In this document: one piece after another, positions 28,125-36,450 of the stretch
Position numbering within the stretch: position 1 is the first letter of the stretch
Layout: the number at the start of each line of letters is the position of its first letter
From: Azonexus sp.
GTDB taxonomy: Bacteria; Pseudomonadota; Gammaproteobacteria; Burkholderiales; Rhodocyclaceae
DNA length: 64,000 nt
Assembly (NCBI RefSeq): GCF_030824335.1
Contig: NZ_JAVBXX010000042.1
Coordinates: forward strand, 1 to 64,000
Direction of reading: 5' to 3'
Notes under the pieces: model-generated
Told to the model about the DNA's origin: nothing
Databases searched by the model: none
What the model saw: only the letters and a program-made list of their open reading frames with translations
Made by a program: the position numbers and the translations under genes

Positions 28125-29725
28125 CAGACTGCTGATGAACCCCCGATTTTTCGGGGTTTTGTTTTTCTGTTTGGGAATTTGGGCGTTTTTCGGATTCAGG
28201 CCGAAACAAGGCGGATTCTGGAATTTTCGTGGAGGAGCGCCATCGGCAGGTAATAGCGGGCGAAGTCGACCGTAAACAGGGCTTGCCCGAGGATTTTGGC
28301 CAATAAGGCTGCCGCCTTGCGGGCCAGCAACAGGGCCATCTTCTTCATGTTCTGACAGGCCGCCGAGAGCAGGCACTGCGCCTGTACCTTGCCCAAGCCA
28401 CGGAAACGGGCGTAACGGTGGCCGTGCAACTCCTTGGCATCGGCAAAGCTGCGTTCCACCGTTTCCTTGCGCCGGGCGTACAGCCGTTTGCCCAGGTCGC
28501 TCAGGCGATTGGCGTTGATCGCTTCCTTGAAACCTTCCCAGAGGTGGCGGGGCACGAGTTTCTGATGATTCCGGCTCTGCGTGCATTGCCCGCGCAGAGC
28601 ACAGTCGGCGCACAGCCCCGGATTCGAGACATACTCCCGATAGCCCAGACGGTTGGTCGTCCGGTACGGCAGAACTTCACCTGCCGGGCAGCAGTAGCAG
28701 TCCTGCGCGGCGTCGTAGCGATAGTCCCGCTTGTAGAAATAACCCTCCCGATGCGTCGGTCGCTTGTAACCCATGACCCCGAGCAGCCCCCGGTCGAGGA
28801 CGCCCTTGCAGATTTGCGGGGTGAAATAGCCGGCATCCAGCCCGATGGCGCCAACGGCCAGGTCAAAGCGTTCCATGACCCGATCCAGGCGAGCCAAGTA
28901 GGGCTGACTGTCGTGGACATTGCCCGGGGTGACATGGGTATCGACAATCAGTGCATGCACCCCATCAACGGTGCGGTGATCCAGATAGAAGAAACCGGTC
29001 GGTTTGTTGTCGCGGGCCATGAAGCCAGCGTCGGGATCGACCGTGCTGACCTTGACTTCCTTCACCGGCGGCGCCGCGTCATCGTCATCGCGCTTGAGGG
29101 GTTTCTTGCCAGCCGCTGCCCGATCCGCTTCGATGGCCGCATCCAGTTCGGCCAGGTAGGCCGCAGGGGTTTGCTCCACCTGATGCACTTCAAATTGCCG
29201 TTTGTTGGCATTCGCCTTCAGATGCGTGCTGTCCGTGTAAAGCACCCGGCCGCCAATCAGCTTGTGCTCAATGGCTTGTTCGACAATCCCGTCAAAGATG
29301 CGTTGCTCAATGTCCGTCCCGACAAAGCGGTGACGCCGATTCTGCGACAGCGTCGAGGCATCCGGCACTTTGTCCGTCAGCCGAAAGCCGAGAAACCAGC
29401 GGTAAGCCACATTGACCTCGATTTCCTTCACCAGCCGTCGCTCGGAGCGAATCCCGAACAGGTAGACAATGAACAACATCTTGAACAACACCACCGGATC
29501 AATCGCCGGTCGGCCATTGTTCTCGCAATACAGGTGCTGGGTCGCTTCACGAATGAAATCAAACCGGATGTGCTGGTCGAGCAGTCGGAGCAAGTGGTCT
29601 TTCGGGACCAATTGCTCCAACGTCACCATCTCCAGTTCCGTTTGGGCAGGGTAGGCAGGCTTGAGCATGCCTGCATTATAAAAAATTAAAGCCCCCAGTC
29701 GCTTGGAGGCTTTGTCAGCGGTCTG
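28125..29725 (-). mobile_element. Complete IS1182-family insertion sequence, 1601 bp
   Basis: The imperfect 15-bp terminal inverted repeats are CAGACTGCTGATGAA (28125-28139) and the complement of TTTGTCAGCGGTCTG (29711-29725), with 12 of 15 matching. They enclose one transposase gene on the minus strand. Both outer edges touch hairpins of terminator type. The transposase frame is intact, so the element may be active. Confidence 0.85.
28196..29668 (-). CDS. IS1182-family transposase
   Basis: A 490-aa DDE transposase. The N-terminal region LKPAYPAQTELEMVTLEQLVPKDHLLR is the family's opening. GRPAIDPVVLFKMLFIVYLFGIRSERRL follows, then the first catalytic region VLYTDSTHLKANANK, the second in AIGLDAGYFTP, and the C-terminal ETVERSFADAKELHGHRYARFRG segment with the last Glu. 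A four-Cys cluster (CYCCPAG...CADCALRGQC) is present, as in many members. There is no frameshift or stop, so it is likely functional. It ends ...RIRLVSA, a segment also kept in the remnant at 25356-25458. Confidence 0.93.
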   Translation of the reverse strand: MLKPAYPAQTELEMVTLEQLVPKDHLLRLLDQHIRFDFIREATQHLYCENNGRPAIDPVVLFKMLFIVYLFGIRSERRLVKEIEVNVAYRWFLGFRLTDKVPDASTLSQNRRHRFVGTDIEQRIFDGIVEQAIEHKLIGGRVLYTDSTHLKANANKRQFEVHQVEQTPAAYLAELDAAIEADRAAAGKKPLKRDDDDAAPPVKEVKVSTVDPDAGFMARDNKPTGFFYLDHRTVDGVHALIVDTHVTPGNVHDSQPYLARLDRVMERFDLAVGAIGLDAGYFTPQICKGVLDRGLLGVMGYKRPTHREGYFYKRDYRYDAAQDCYCCPAGEVLPYRTTNRLGYREYVSNPGLCADCALRGQCTQSRNHQKLVPRHLWEGFKEAINANRLSDLGKRLYARRKETVERSFADAKELHGHRYARFRGLGKVQAQCLLSAACQNMKKMALLLARKAAALLAKILGQALFTVDFARYYLPMALLHENSRIRLVSA

Positions 29726-29747
29726 GAACGGGGCATTTCTGCCCCGT
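29726..29747. repeat. Right copy of 22-bp direct repeat; bidirectional terminator hairpin
   Basis: Identical to 25334-25355. The hairpin ACGGGGCA-TTTC-TGCCCCGT is followed by TTTTTC, so this copy retains a terminator T-tract. It lies 13 bp from the stop of the minus-strand antiporter gene and abuts the IS right end at 29725. Confidence 0.75.
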
Positions 29748-29760
29748 TTTTCATTTCCGA

Positions 29761-31017
29761 TCAGAGTAGCTGGAAAGCCAGTATCGCAACGATTGTTGGT
29801 GGGAGTGCCGCGATCAGCAAGCCCAGCGGGTTGACCGCTTCATCGTTGAAGCTGCGGCGCAGGATGGAAATGCCGGCCGGGTTGGGCGCGTTGGCGATGA
29901 CTGTCAGACCTCCGCCGGTGACCGCGCCGGCAACCAGTGCGTATTTGAATTCGTCCGACAGGCCTTCAACCAGCGATCCCAGATAGGTTAGCGCCGCGTT
30001 GTCGGTAATTGCTGTCAGTGCCGTCGCGCCAAAGTAGACGGTGGTGGCGCTCATTTCAACCAGGATGGGTTGCAACCACCAGGCTTGTTGTCCGCCCAGG
30101 ACAACCAGACCCGCCAGGAAGAATGCGACCAGCAGTCCTTCGCGCAAAATCAGGCGTTCCTGGAATTGCGGGTAGGCCGATGCCAGCCCCATGAACATCA
30201 GGAACAGGCCGAGGAAGATTGGCGGGTGGTGGGCAAAGATCACGATCATCAGCAACAGCAGCAAGTGGATGAAGAGGACAGCGAAGGGGGTCGGGTTATC
30301 CTTGCTCTGGGCAACCGGCGGGATTTTCCGTAGTTCACGCTGAAAGATCAGGGTGACGATCATGGCATTGATGACTGTGGCGATGCCGGCTTTCCAGCCG
30401 AAATGGCTGAGCATGTACCAACTGTCCCAACCCCAGGTACCGGCGACCATCAGGACCGGGGGAGCGGCAAAATTGGTCAGCGTGCCGCCAATTGAAATGT
30501 TGACGAACAGGGTGCCCAAGGTGGCATACATCAACTTTCTCGACAGTTGCTGGCTGTAGTAACGGTCGCGCAGCATCAGGGCCGCCAGTGTCATGGCAGC
30601 GGGTTCGGTGATCAGCGAGCCGAGCAGGGGAACGATGGCCATGATGGTGAAATAGGTCGAGACCGAACCATTGAGTGGCGTATAGCGGGCGATCATGTCA
30701 ACCGTGCTGGAGGCAAAGCGGAGGACCGGTTTGCTGGCAGCTACCACCATGATGACGAAGACGAACAGGGGTTCCGTGTAATTTCGGGTATCCAGATAGG
30801 CCACTGCTTGCGCCTTGCCTTCGACCGCTGCCATGAAAAGGACCAGGATCGCCGCCCAGAAGCCAAAGACGACTTCGACCTCGCCGAGCAGGTGCCATAG
30901 GCCGGCATGGTTGGGGCGACGATGCGCCAGTTGTTCGAAAAACTTGGTCGAAAAAGTGTGCAGGATGGCGAGGCCAAACAAGGCTGCACCAATCATTTGT
31001 ATCGTAGTCGGGTTCAT
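29761..31017 (-). CDS. Putative Na+/H+ antiporter-family membrane protein
   Basis: A 418-aa polytopic membrane protein with about ten hydrophobic segments. It resembles the putative Na+/H+ antiporter family (PF07399-type, NhaD-related). Conserved pieces are LGSLITEPAAMTLAALML, FVNISIGGTLTNFAAPPVLMVAG, AITDNAALTYLGSL and ANAPNPAGI. Ion specificity cannot be read from the sequence. AGGAGG lies 5 nt before the ATG. A candidate sigma70 promoter lies about 100 bp upstream. It ends at the hairpin that marks the right edge of the mobile block. Confidence 0.85.
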   Translation of the reverse strand: MNPTTIQMIGAALFGLAILHTFSTKFFEQLAHRRPNHAGLWHLLGEVEVVFGFWAAILVLFMAAVEGKAQAVAYLDTRNYTEPLFVFVIMVVAASKPVLRFASSTVDMIARYTPLNGSVSTYFTIMAIVPLLGSLITEPAAMTLAALMLRDRYYSQQLSRKLMYATLGTLFVNISIGGTLTNFAAPPVLMVAGTWGWDSWYMLSHFGWKAGIATVINAMIVTLIFQRELRKIPPVAQSKDNPTPFAVLFIHLLLLLMIVIFAHHPPIFLGLFLMFMGLASAYPQFQERLILREGLLVAFFLAGLVVLGGQQAWWLQPILVEMSATTVYFGATALTAITDNAALTYLGSLVEGLSDEFKYALVAGAVTGGGLTVIANAPNPAGISILRRSFNDEAVNPLGLLIAALPPTIVAILAFQLL

Positions 31018-31114
31018 GAAACCTCCTTGAGTCTGAATACGGGGTAACTTTTAGAGGCAGGCTTGCCTGGCTGAGTCGTGCGTCAGCAGGAAACCCGGAA
31101 ATGGCCGAAGGCGC

Positions 31115-31144
31115 AGTATAAAAGTCTTGTCCGAAATTCTCCAA
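31115..31144 (-). promoter_or_regulatory. Candidate sigma70 promoter of the antiporter gene
   Basis: On the minus strand TTGGAG (31139-31144) and TATACT (31115-31120) are 18 bp apart, about 98 bp upstream of the start codon. Confidence 0.45.
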
Positions 31145-31165
31145 GCCCGGCCCGATTGTGGTGCG

Positions 31166-31203
31166 GGCCTCCGGCATTTTGTGTCAGCACCATGCCGGAG
31201 GCC
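31166..31203. repeat. Perfect 11-bp inverted repeat after regA
   Basis: GGCCTCCGGCA (31166-31176) and TGCCGGAGGCC (31193-31203) can form a stable hairpin with a 16-nt loop, 29 bp beyond the regA stop. There is no T-tract, so it may stabilise the mRNA end or act as a weak terminator. Confidence 0.5.
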
Positions 31204-31231
31204 GGGAAAGGCGCTTTGTGTTTGTCTGGAG

Positions 31232-31762
31232 TCAGTCACGAACCGGCCGTTTGGCCAGTTTGCGCTGCAGCGTGCGGCGATGCATTTTCAAGGCCCGTGC
31301 AGTCGCTGAAATATTGCCTTCGTGTTCGTTGAGGATGCGTTGTATGTGTTCCCACTCAAGGCGATCCATCGACAAGGGCTCATCCGAGGTCGGGTTGTCT
31401 TCCGGAAAGCCATCATCGTCGAAGGCACCCAGGATGGCTTCGATTTCGACCGGTTTGGCCAGGTACTGGGTGGCGCCGCGCTTGACCGCTTCGACGGCAG
31501 TGGCAATGCTGCCGTAGCCGGTCAGAACGACAATCCGGCAAGCGCCATTGATGGCGAGCAGTTGGGGGATCAGGGCGAGTCCGGATGCGCCATTCAGATT
31601 GAGATCGAGCACAATGCGTTCGATCTGGTGTTCGCCAGCCATTTCCAGGGCTTGTTCAGCATTCAGCGCGCCGATGGCCGCGTGGCCGCGCCGGTTCAAC
31701 GTGCGGACCAGGATGCTGTTGAACGTCGGGTCGTCGTCGATGATCAGGATGGAGGGTGTCAT
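31232..31762 (-). CDS. regA: RegA/PrrA-type response regulator
   Basis: Redox-responsive transcription regulator of 176 aa. The receiver domain has the acidic pocket IDDDP, the phospho-acceptor in IVLDLNL and the lysine in QYLAKPV. The C-terminal Fis-type helix-turn-helix (LNEHEGNISATARALKMHRRTLQRKLAKR) is the nearly invariant RegA/PrrA/ActR DNA-binding motif. Its ATG overlaps the regB stop by 4 nt, giving regB-regA order. By family it controls respiration, electron-acceptor and carbon-fixation genes; the targets here are unknown. Confidence 0.93.
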   Translation of the reverse strand: MTPSILIIDDDPTFNSILVRTLNRRGHAAIGALNAEQALEMAGEHQIERIVLDLNLNGASGLALIPQLLAINGACRIVVLTGYGSIATAVEAVKRGATQYLAKPVEIEAILGAFDDDGFPEDNPTSDEPLSMDRLEWEHIQRILNEHEGNISATARALKMHRRTLQRKLAKRPVRD

Positions 31763-33021
31763 GATGCGTTTGTCGGCAGTTGCAGGCGGGCCAGGGCGCC
31801 GCCATCGTCTGGATTGCTCAAAAACAGGGTACCGCCCAGTTGTTCGATGGCGGAGCGGGTCAGCAGCAGGCCGATGCCGCAGCCGCCTTCATGCGCCGGC
31901 AGTTTTTCCCGGCCATTGACTTCCAGCACGCTTGGCGGAAAACCCGGTCCCTGGTCGCGAATATCGATATCGATCCAGCCGCTGCGCCAGGCCAGGCCTA
32001 TCTCAATCGGCTGGGGGCTGGCATTGGCAGCATTGTTCAGCAGGTTGAGCAGGGCTTGTTCGAGTCGGGGATCATCGATGATGTCCGGCGCTGGGCCTTT
32101 GCTGCCGACGATCAGTCGACTGCTCGATAAGGGGCGCAAGGCGTGCCATTTTTGGCGCAGTGAATCAATCCAGCGGTCGACCGGCAAATGATGGACATTT
32201 TCCAGGCGCTCGGCGCCGGCCCGACGCGACAATCCGCTGATGATTTCCTTGCAGATGCCAATCTGCTGGCGCAGCAGTGCCAGATCGGCCCGCGCGGCCG
32301 GGCTGAGTTCGGCATCGTGGGTCAGTTCTCCGGCAATCAGGGCCATCGTGGCCAGCGGAGTGCCCAGTTCGTGGGCGGCACCAGCGGCCAGCGTCCCCAT
32401 GGCCATGATCCGTTCGTCGCGTAGTGCCTGCTCACGGGCGCTGGCCAGTTCGGCATCGCGCAGGCGGATCAACTGGCTCATGCGCAGAATGATCCAGCCG
32501 ATCAGCAGGGCGGATACGCTGAATGTCAGCCACATCCCGATCAGGTGTAGTTGCGTGGCCCGGCTTGCGTTGGCGATGGGCAGCGGCAGGTAAAACAGCA
32601 TGAGTAGCGAATAGGCGATTACGGCAACGGCGCCAACCAGGATGACCTGGGAACGCGGCAGGCCGAGTGCTGCAATGGCTACCGGCGGCAGGAGCAGGGA
32701 GACGAGCGGGTTGGTGGCGCCGCCACTGAAGAAAATCAACGCCGAAAGGGTGGCGATGTCGATGATCAACTGACTGCACAACTCATTCGCTGTGGCCGAT
32801 GGCTGGCCGCCAAAGTAGCGTTTGCCGATGCTGTTGATCAGCGCGCCGATGCTGATCACACCCAGCATCACGCCCTGCGGCAGCGCGATGTCGAGCACTA
32901 TTGGAACGAAGATGACCAGCAAGGCCATCAGGGCGAGCATGAACCAGCGCACGCGCAACAGGCGGCGCAGATTGGTCAGGTATTCCTTGCTGTCGGCAGT
33001 CGGGGGGATGTGAGACATCAT
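31759..33021 (-). CDS. regB: RegB/PrrB-type redox sensor histidine kinase
   Basis: Membrane kinase with six hydrophobic segments at residues about 25-200. It has a quinone-site motif GGATNPL (usual form GGxxNPF), the H-box AAGAAHELGTPLATMALIAGEL and the redox-active Cys region LRQQIGICKEIISGL. The ATP-binding part contains LLNLLNNAANAS, DIRDQGPGFP and GGCGIGLLL. The order and motifs match RegB. The start is uncertain: 33021 (or 33018) gives MSHIPPTADSKEYL, and 33057 adds 12 residues. It is co-transcribed with regA through an ATGA overlap. Confidence 0.92.
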   Translation of the reverse strand: MMSHIPPTADSKEYLTNLRRLLRVRWFMLALMALLVIFVPIVLDIALPQGVMLGVISIGALINSIGKRYFGGQPSATANELCSQLIIDIATLSALIFFSGGATNPLVSLLLPPVAIAALGLPRSQVILVGAVAVIAYSLLMLFYLPLPIANASRATQLHLIGMWLTFSVSALLIGWIILRMSQLIRLRDAELASAREQALRDERIMAMGTLAAGAAHELGTPLATMALIAGELTHDAELSPAARADLALLRQQIGICKEIISGLSRRAGAERLENVHHLPVDRWIDSLRQKWHALRPLSSSRLIVGSKGPAPDIIDDPRLEQALLNLLNNAANASPQPIEIGLAWRSGWIDIDIRDQGPGFPPSVLEVNGREKLPAHEGGCGIGLLLTRSAIEQLGGTLFLSNPDDGGALARLQLPTNAS

Positions 33022-33149
33022 TGAATTATCGATGATTTGCTGTGCTGGATGGCGCATTGCGCGGTGCGGCAGATTGTCACAGTCTCCGGGATTTCGGTAA
33101 ACGCTGGATTATTTGCCGTACAGCAAAGTCGTAATTGGCTTCGGGCACC

Positions 33150-33155
33150 TATAAT
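33150..33155 (+). promoter_or_regulatory. -10 box upstream of the GGDEF-EAL gene
   Basis: TATAAT lies 34 bp before the ATG at 33190. No good -35 hexamer is seen at standard spacing, so this may need an activator or another sigma contact. Confidence 0.4.
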
Positions 33156-33189
33156 TCAACGAATTCTGCATCACTGATACAGGTTCCCG

Positions 33190-36100
33190 ATGTTTGTTTT
33201 ACTGCGTGGCAATCTGCTGCTTGCTCTGTTCTATGCGCTGACCGGCTGGTTGGCATTGCAAATCGCAATTCCTCCCGGTTATGCCGCACCGCTGTTCCCG
33301 CCGGCAGGGATCGCGCTGGCTGCCATGCTGATCTACGGTCCACGCTGCCAGGCGGGCATTTTTGCCGGGGCGCTGACCGTGCAGGCATTTGCCGCAGTGC
33401 AGAGCGGACTGGGCGCGAATGCCTGGCCGCTGCTCGTCCTGCCGACGCTCGGTGCGCTGCTGCAGGCATGGGTTGGCTATGTTTTGGCTGGCCGCCTGCT
33501 CGGGCGGGACAACCCGCTGGATAGTCACGAAAGCATTGTGCGTTTTGTTTTGCTGGTTGCGCCCAGTGGCGCCTTGATCGGCGCGACCATTGGAACCCTG
33601 ACCTTGCATGCGATGGGTATTTTGTCGGATGCCAATTCGGTTTTTTCCTGGGTGAACTGGTGGGTGGGCGATACCCTTGGTGTGCTGGTCATGGTGCCTT
33701 TGCTGCTGGTATTTTTGGGGCAACCGGCAGCGGAGTGGCGTTCTCGCCGGGTGATCGTGACGGTGCCGATGTTGATTGCACTCAGTGTCTTGGCGGCTAC
33801 TTTTCTCCAGGTCAGTCATTGGGAAGAGCGCCGCTTGCAAAGCCAGTTGAACCGGGATGCCGAACATATCGCCAGCCTGATCCGCAAACGTCTCGATGCC
33901 CAACTGGACCAGATGCTGGCACTTGAACGCTTGGCGACGGTTCACCCGCAGTTGGATGCACGAACCTGGCGCGAGTTTGTCACCCCCTTGCTGGAGCGTT
34001 ATCCGGGAACCCAGAATTTTGGCTGGAGCCCCTTGGTGCTGGATGCGGACCGTGCCACGTTCGAGGCGGCGATACGTGCTTCTGGCCTGGAAAGTTTCCG
34101 GATTCTCGGGCGCAACCCGGCCGGTCAGACCTACGTGGCGGAACAGCGGCCGGAGTATTTGCCCATACTGCATGTCGAGCCCTTGTCCAGCAATCGCAGT
34201 GTGATCGGACTTGATCCATTGGTGCTGGAAAAAACTGCGCAGGCCGCCCGACGGACCAGAGAAACGCGGCTGCCGATCGCCTCCAGTTCCATTCGTCTGG
34301 TCCAAGAGTCCGGAGAACAACGCGGTGTGGTGGTCTATCACGCCGTTTTTTCCGGTTCTCCATTGCGCCAGACGGGTATGGTTTCCGGGGTTTTCCGGAT
34401 GGATGACGCACTCAATGCTGCTTTGGCTGGTGCCTGGGCCGGGCTTGATGTTTGTCTGGTCGATCTGGAGCATTCTGGTGTTGAGCAACGTTTGTTCGGT
34501 GATGTTGCCTGCGAGGATGGGCGCTGGGTAGCGCATCGCCTGCATTGGCAGGACAGCCTGGGATTTGCCGGGCGGCAGTGGGTATTGAAAGTCGCGGCCA
34601 CCGAAGATTACATGGCGGGGCTGCGTACCTGGGGTGCCTGGTTGATGCTGGCAATCGGTTTGCTCAGTACAGCGATGCTCGGCGCATTTTTGTTGCTGAC
34701 CAGTGGCCGGACCCGGCGTGTCGAACGCCTGGTGGAGGAGCGGACCCGACAATTGGCTGAAGCCGGCAACAAACTTGAAGCGCGGCAGGAGGAATTGCTT
34801 CAGGCGCAGCGAATTGCCCGGCTCGGTAGCTGGGAAATATTGCCCGATAGCACTTTTTGCCATTGTTCCGCCGAATTGCGCAGCATCATGGGGCTGGGAG
34901 ATGAGGCACTGATTGACTTGCCCGAACTGATCGAACATGTTCATCCGGATGACCGGGGTGCCTTGCGCAATGTGCTGGATGAACTGGCATCGGCGCCTGG
35001 CCAGGTCGCCCTCGATTGTCGGCTGAGCGATCTGGTTCCGCGCGCAGGGATTGTGCATTTCCGTATCGAGAGTGACCGGCAGGCGAGCGGCGGTCTGCGC
35101 ATTCGCGGTACGGCGCAGGATGTGACGCGGGCGAGGGCAGCGGAAGAGCATATTGCCTTTTTGGCCCATTACGACGTGTTGACCGGGTTGCCGAACCGCA
35201 CGCAGTGGAACGACCGGGCACATGTCGAACTGAACAACGCGGCGCGTCAGGACGAGCGCCTGGCGGTACTGTTCCTCGATCTGGATCATTTCAAGGCGGT
35301 CAACGACTCACTGGGGCATCCCGTCGGCGACCAACTGCTATCTGCCGTTGCCCGGCGTTTCAGCAACTGCCTGCGCGAACAGGATTTCCTCGCCCGCTTG
35401 GGGGGCGACGAATTCGTTGTCATGCTGACCCGGCTCGAACATCCGGAGGACGCTGCCATCGTGGCGCGCAAGCTGATTGCCACCTTGCAGACGCCAATCT
35501 TGATCGAGGGGCATGAACTGACTGCGGCAGCCAGTATCGGCATCGCGATCTTCCCCGACGATGGCGAGGATGTCAGCACCCTGCTCAAACATGCCGATGT
35601 GGCGATGTACTGCGCCAAAGATCAGGGCCGCAATACTTATCACTACTTCATGCCGGAAATGGACGTGCATGCCCTCGAACGCCTGATGCTGGAAAACGCG
35701 CTGCGCCGGGCCATCGAACGTAACGAACTGGTCTTGCACTATCAGCCACAGGTGGCGGCCGACGATGGCCGCGCGCTGGGTTGCGAGGCGCTGGTACGCT
35801 GGCAGCATCCGGAACTGGGCATGCTGCAACCAGCGCAGTTCATTGGTGTGGCAGAAGAGAGCGGGCTGATTGTCGCGCTCGGCAAATGGGTACTGCAAAC
35901 GGCTTGTCAGCAACTGGCCGCATGGACAGCGGAAGGTCAGCGTCTGGTCATGGCGGTCAATATTTCAGCGCTGCAGTTCCGCCAGAATGGATTTTCCGAG
36001 ACGGTGCAGCGTATCGTCGAACAGACCGGGGCCGACCCTGCATTGCTTGAACTGGAATTGACCGAAAGCGCGCTGATGCAGCCGACGCCGGAAGTCCTGG

Positions 36101-36450
36101 CGCGCATGAATCACCTGTGCGATCTGGGCATCCGGCTGGCGCTGGACGATTTCGGCACCGGTTACTCCAGCCTGTCCTACCTGAAACGCCTGCCGATCTG
36201 CCGGCTGAAACTGGACCGTAGTTTCGTCAAGGATATTCCGGACGACCTTGAGGATGTCGCCATTGCCATGGCAACCCTGTCACTCGCCCGCGACCTCGGC
36301 ATGGACGTGGTGGCCGAAGGCGTGGAAACGGAAATCCAGCGTGCCTTCCTGGCCGAGCGCGCGTGCCCGGTCATGCAGGGCTACCTGTTCAGCCGCCCGT
36401 TGCCGGCGGAGGCTTTCCTGCAATGGGTGCGCGAACGGCAGGCTGGCTGA
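33190..36450 (+). CDS. MASE1-CHASE-PAS-GGDEF-EAL cyclic-di-GMP turnover protein
   Basis: An inner-membrane sensor of 1086 aa. Residues about 1-200 form a MASE1-like multi-span region (PLFPPAGIALAAMLIYG). A periplasmic CHASE domain follows (about 230-420, with FGWSPLVLDADRA), then another membrane segment near 490 and a PAS region near 540-640. The GGDEF at residues 738-742 has an RxxD inhibitory site (REQD) just before it. The EAL domain starts with EALVRW at 866, has DDFGTG near 986 and EGVET at 1043. Both catalytic motifs are intact, so it may be bifunctional or switched by its sensor. The signal is unknown. Confidence 0.93.
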   Translation: MFVLLRGNLLLALFYALTGWLALQIAIPPGYAAPLFPPAGIALAAMLIYGPRCQAGIFAGALTVQAFAAVQSGLGANAWPLLVLPTLGALLQAWVGYVLAGRLLGRDNPLDSHESIVRFVLLVAPSGALIGATIGTLTLHAMGILSDANSVFSWVNWWVGDTLGVLVMVPLLLVFLGQPAAEWRSRRVIVTVPMLIALSVLAATFLQVSHWEERRLQSQLNRDAEHIASLIRKRLDAQLDQMLALERLATVHPQLDARTWREFVTPLLERYPGTQNFGWSPLVLDADRATFEAAIRASGLESFRILGRNPAGQTYVAEQRPEYLPILHVEPLSSNRSVIGLDPLVLEKTAQAARRTRETRLPIASSSIRLVQESGEQRGVVVYHAVFSGSPLRQTGMVSGVFRMDDALNAALAGAWAGLDVCLVDLEHSGVEQRLFGDVACEDGRWVAHRLHWQDSLGFAGRQWVLKVAATEDYMAGLRTWGAWLMLAIGLLSTAMLGAFLLLTSGRTRRVERLVEERTRQLAEAGNKLEARQEELLQAQRIARLGSWEILPDSTFCHCSAELRSIMGLGDEALIDLPELIEHVHPDDRGALRNVLDELASAPGQVALDCRLSDLVPRAGIVHFRIESDRQASGGLRIRGTAQDVTRARAAEEHIAFLAHYDVLTGLPNRTQWNDRAHVELNNAARQDERLAVLFLDLDHFKAVNDSLGHPVGDQLLSAVARRFSNCLREQDFLARLGGDEFVVMLTRLEHPEDAAIVARKLIATLQTPILIEGHELTAAASIGIAIFPDDGEDVSTLLKHADVAMYCAKDQGRNTYHYFMPEMDVHALERLMLENALRRAIERNELVLHYQPQVAADDGRALGCEALVRWQHPELGMLQPAQFIGVAEESGLIVALGKWVLQTACQQLAAWTAEGQRLVMAVNISALQFRQNGFSETVQRIVEQTGADPALLELELTESALMQPTPEVLARMNHLCDLGIRLALDDFGTGYSSLSYLKRLPICRLKLDRSFVKDIPDDLEDVAIAMATLSLARDLGMDVVAEGVETEIQRAFLAERACPVMQGYLFSRPLPAEAFLQWVRERQAG

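Larger units (their letters stand above)
25356..29725. mobile_element. Composite IS1182-family unit bounded by IS ends and a 22-bp duplication
   Basis: The unit starts with a degenerate IS left end (CAGACTGCTGACGAA at 25356) and ends with the right inverted repeat of a full IS copy (29711-29725). It is flanked directly by the 22-bp repeats at 25334-25355 and 29726-29747. Inside are an IS remnant, an AT-richer gene (25696-28008), a second hairpin and the full IS. The architecture suggests one insertion into the pcuAC/antiporter terminator followed by recombination between IS copies. Confidence 0.6.
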
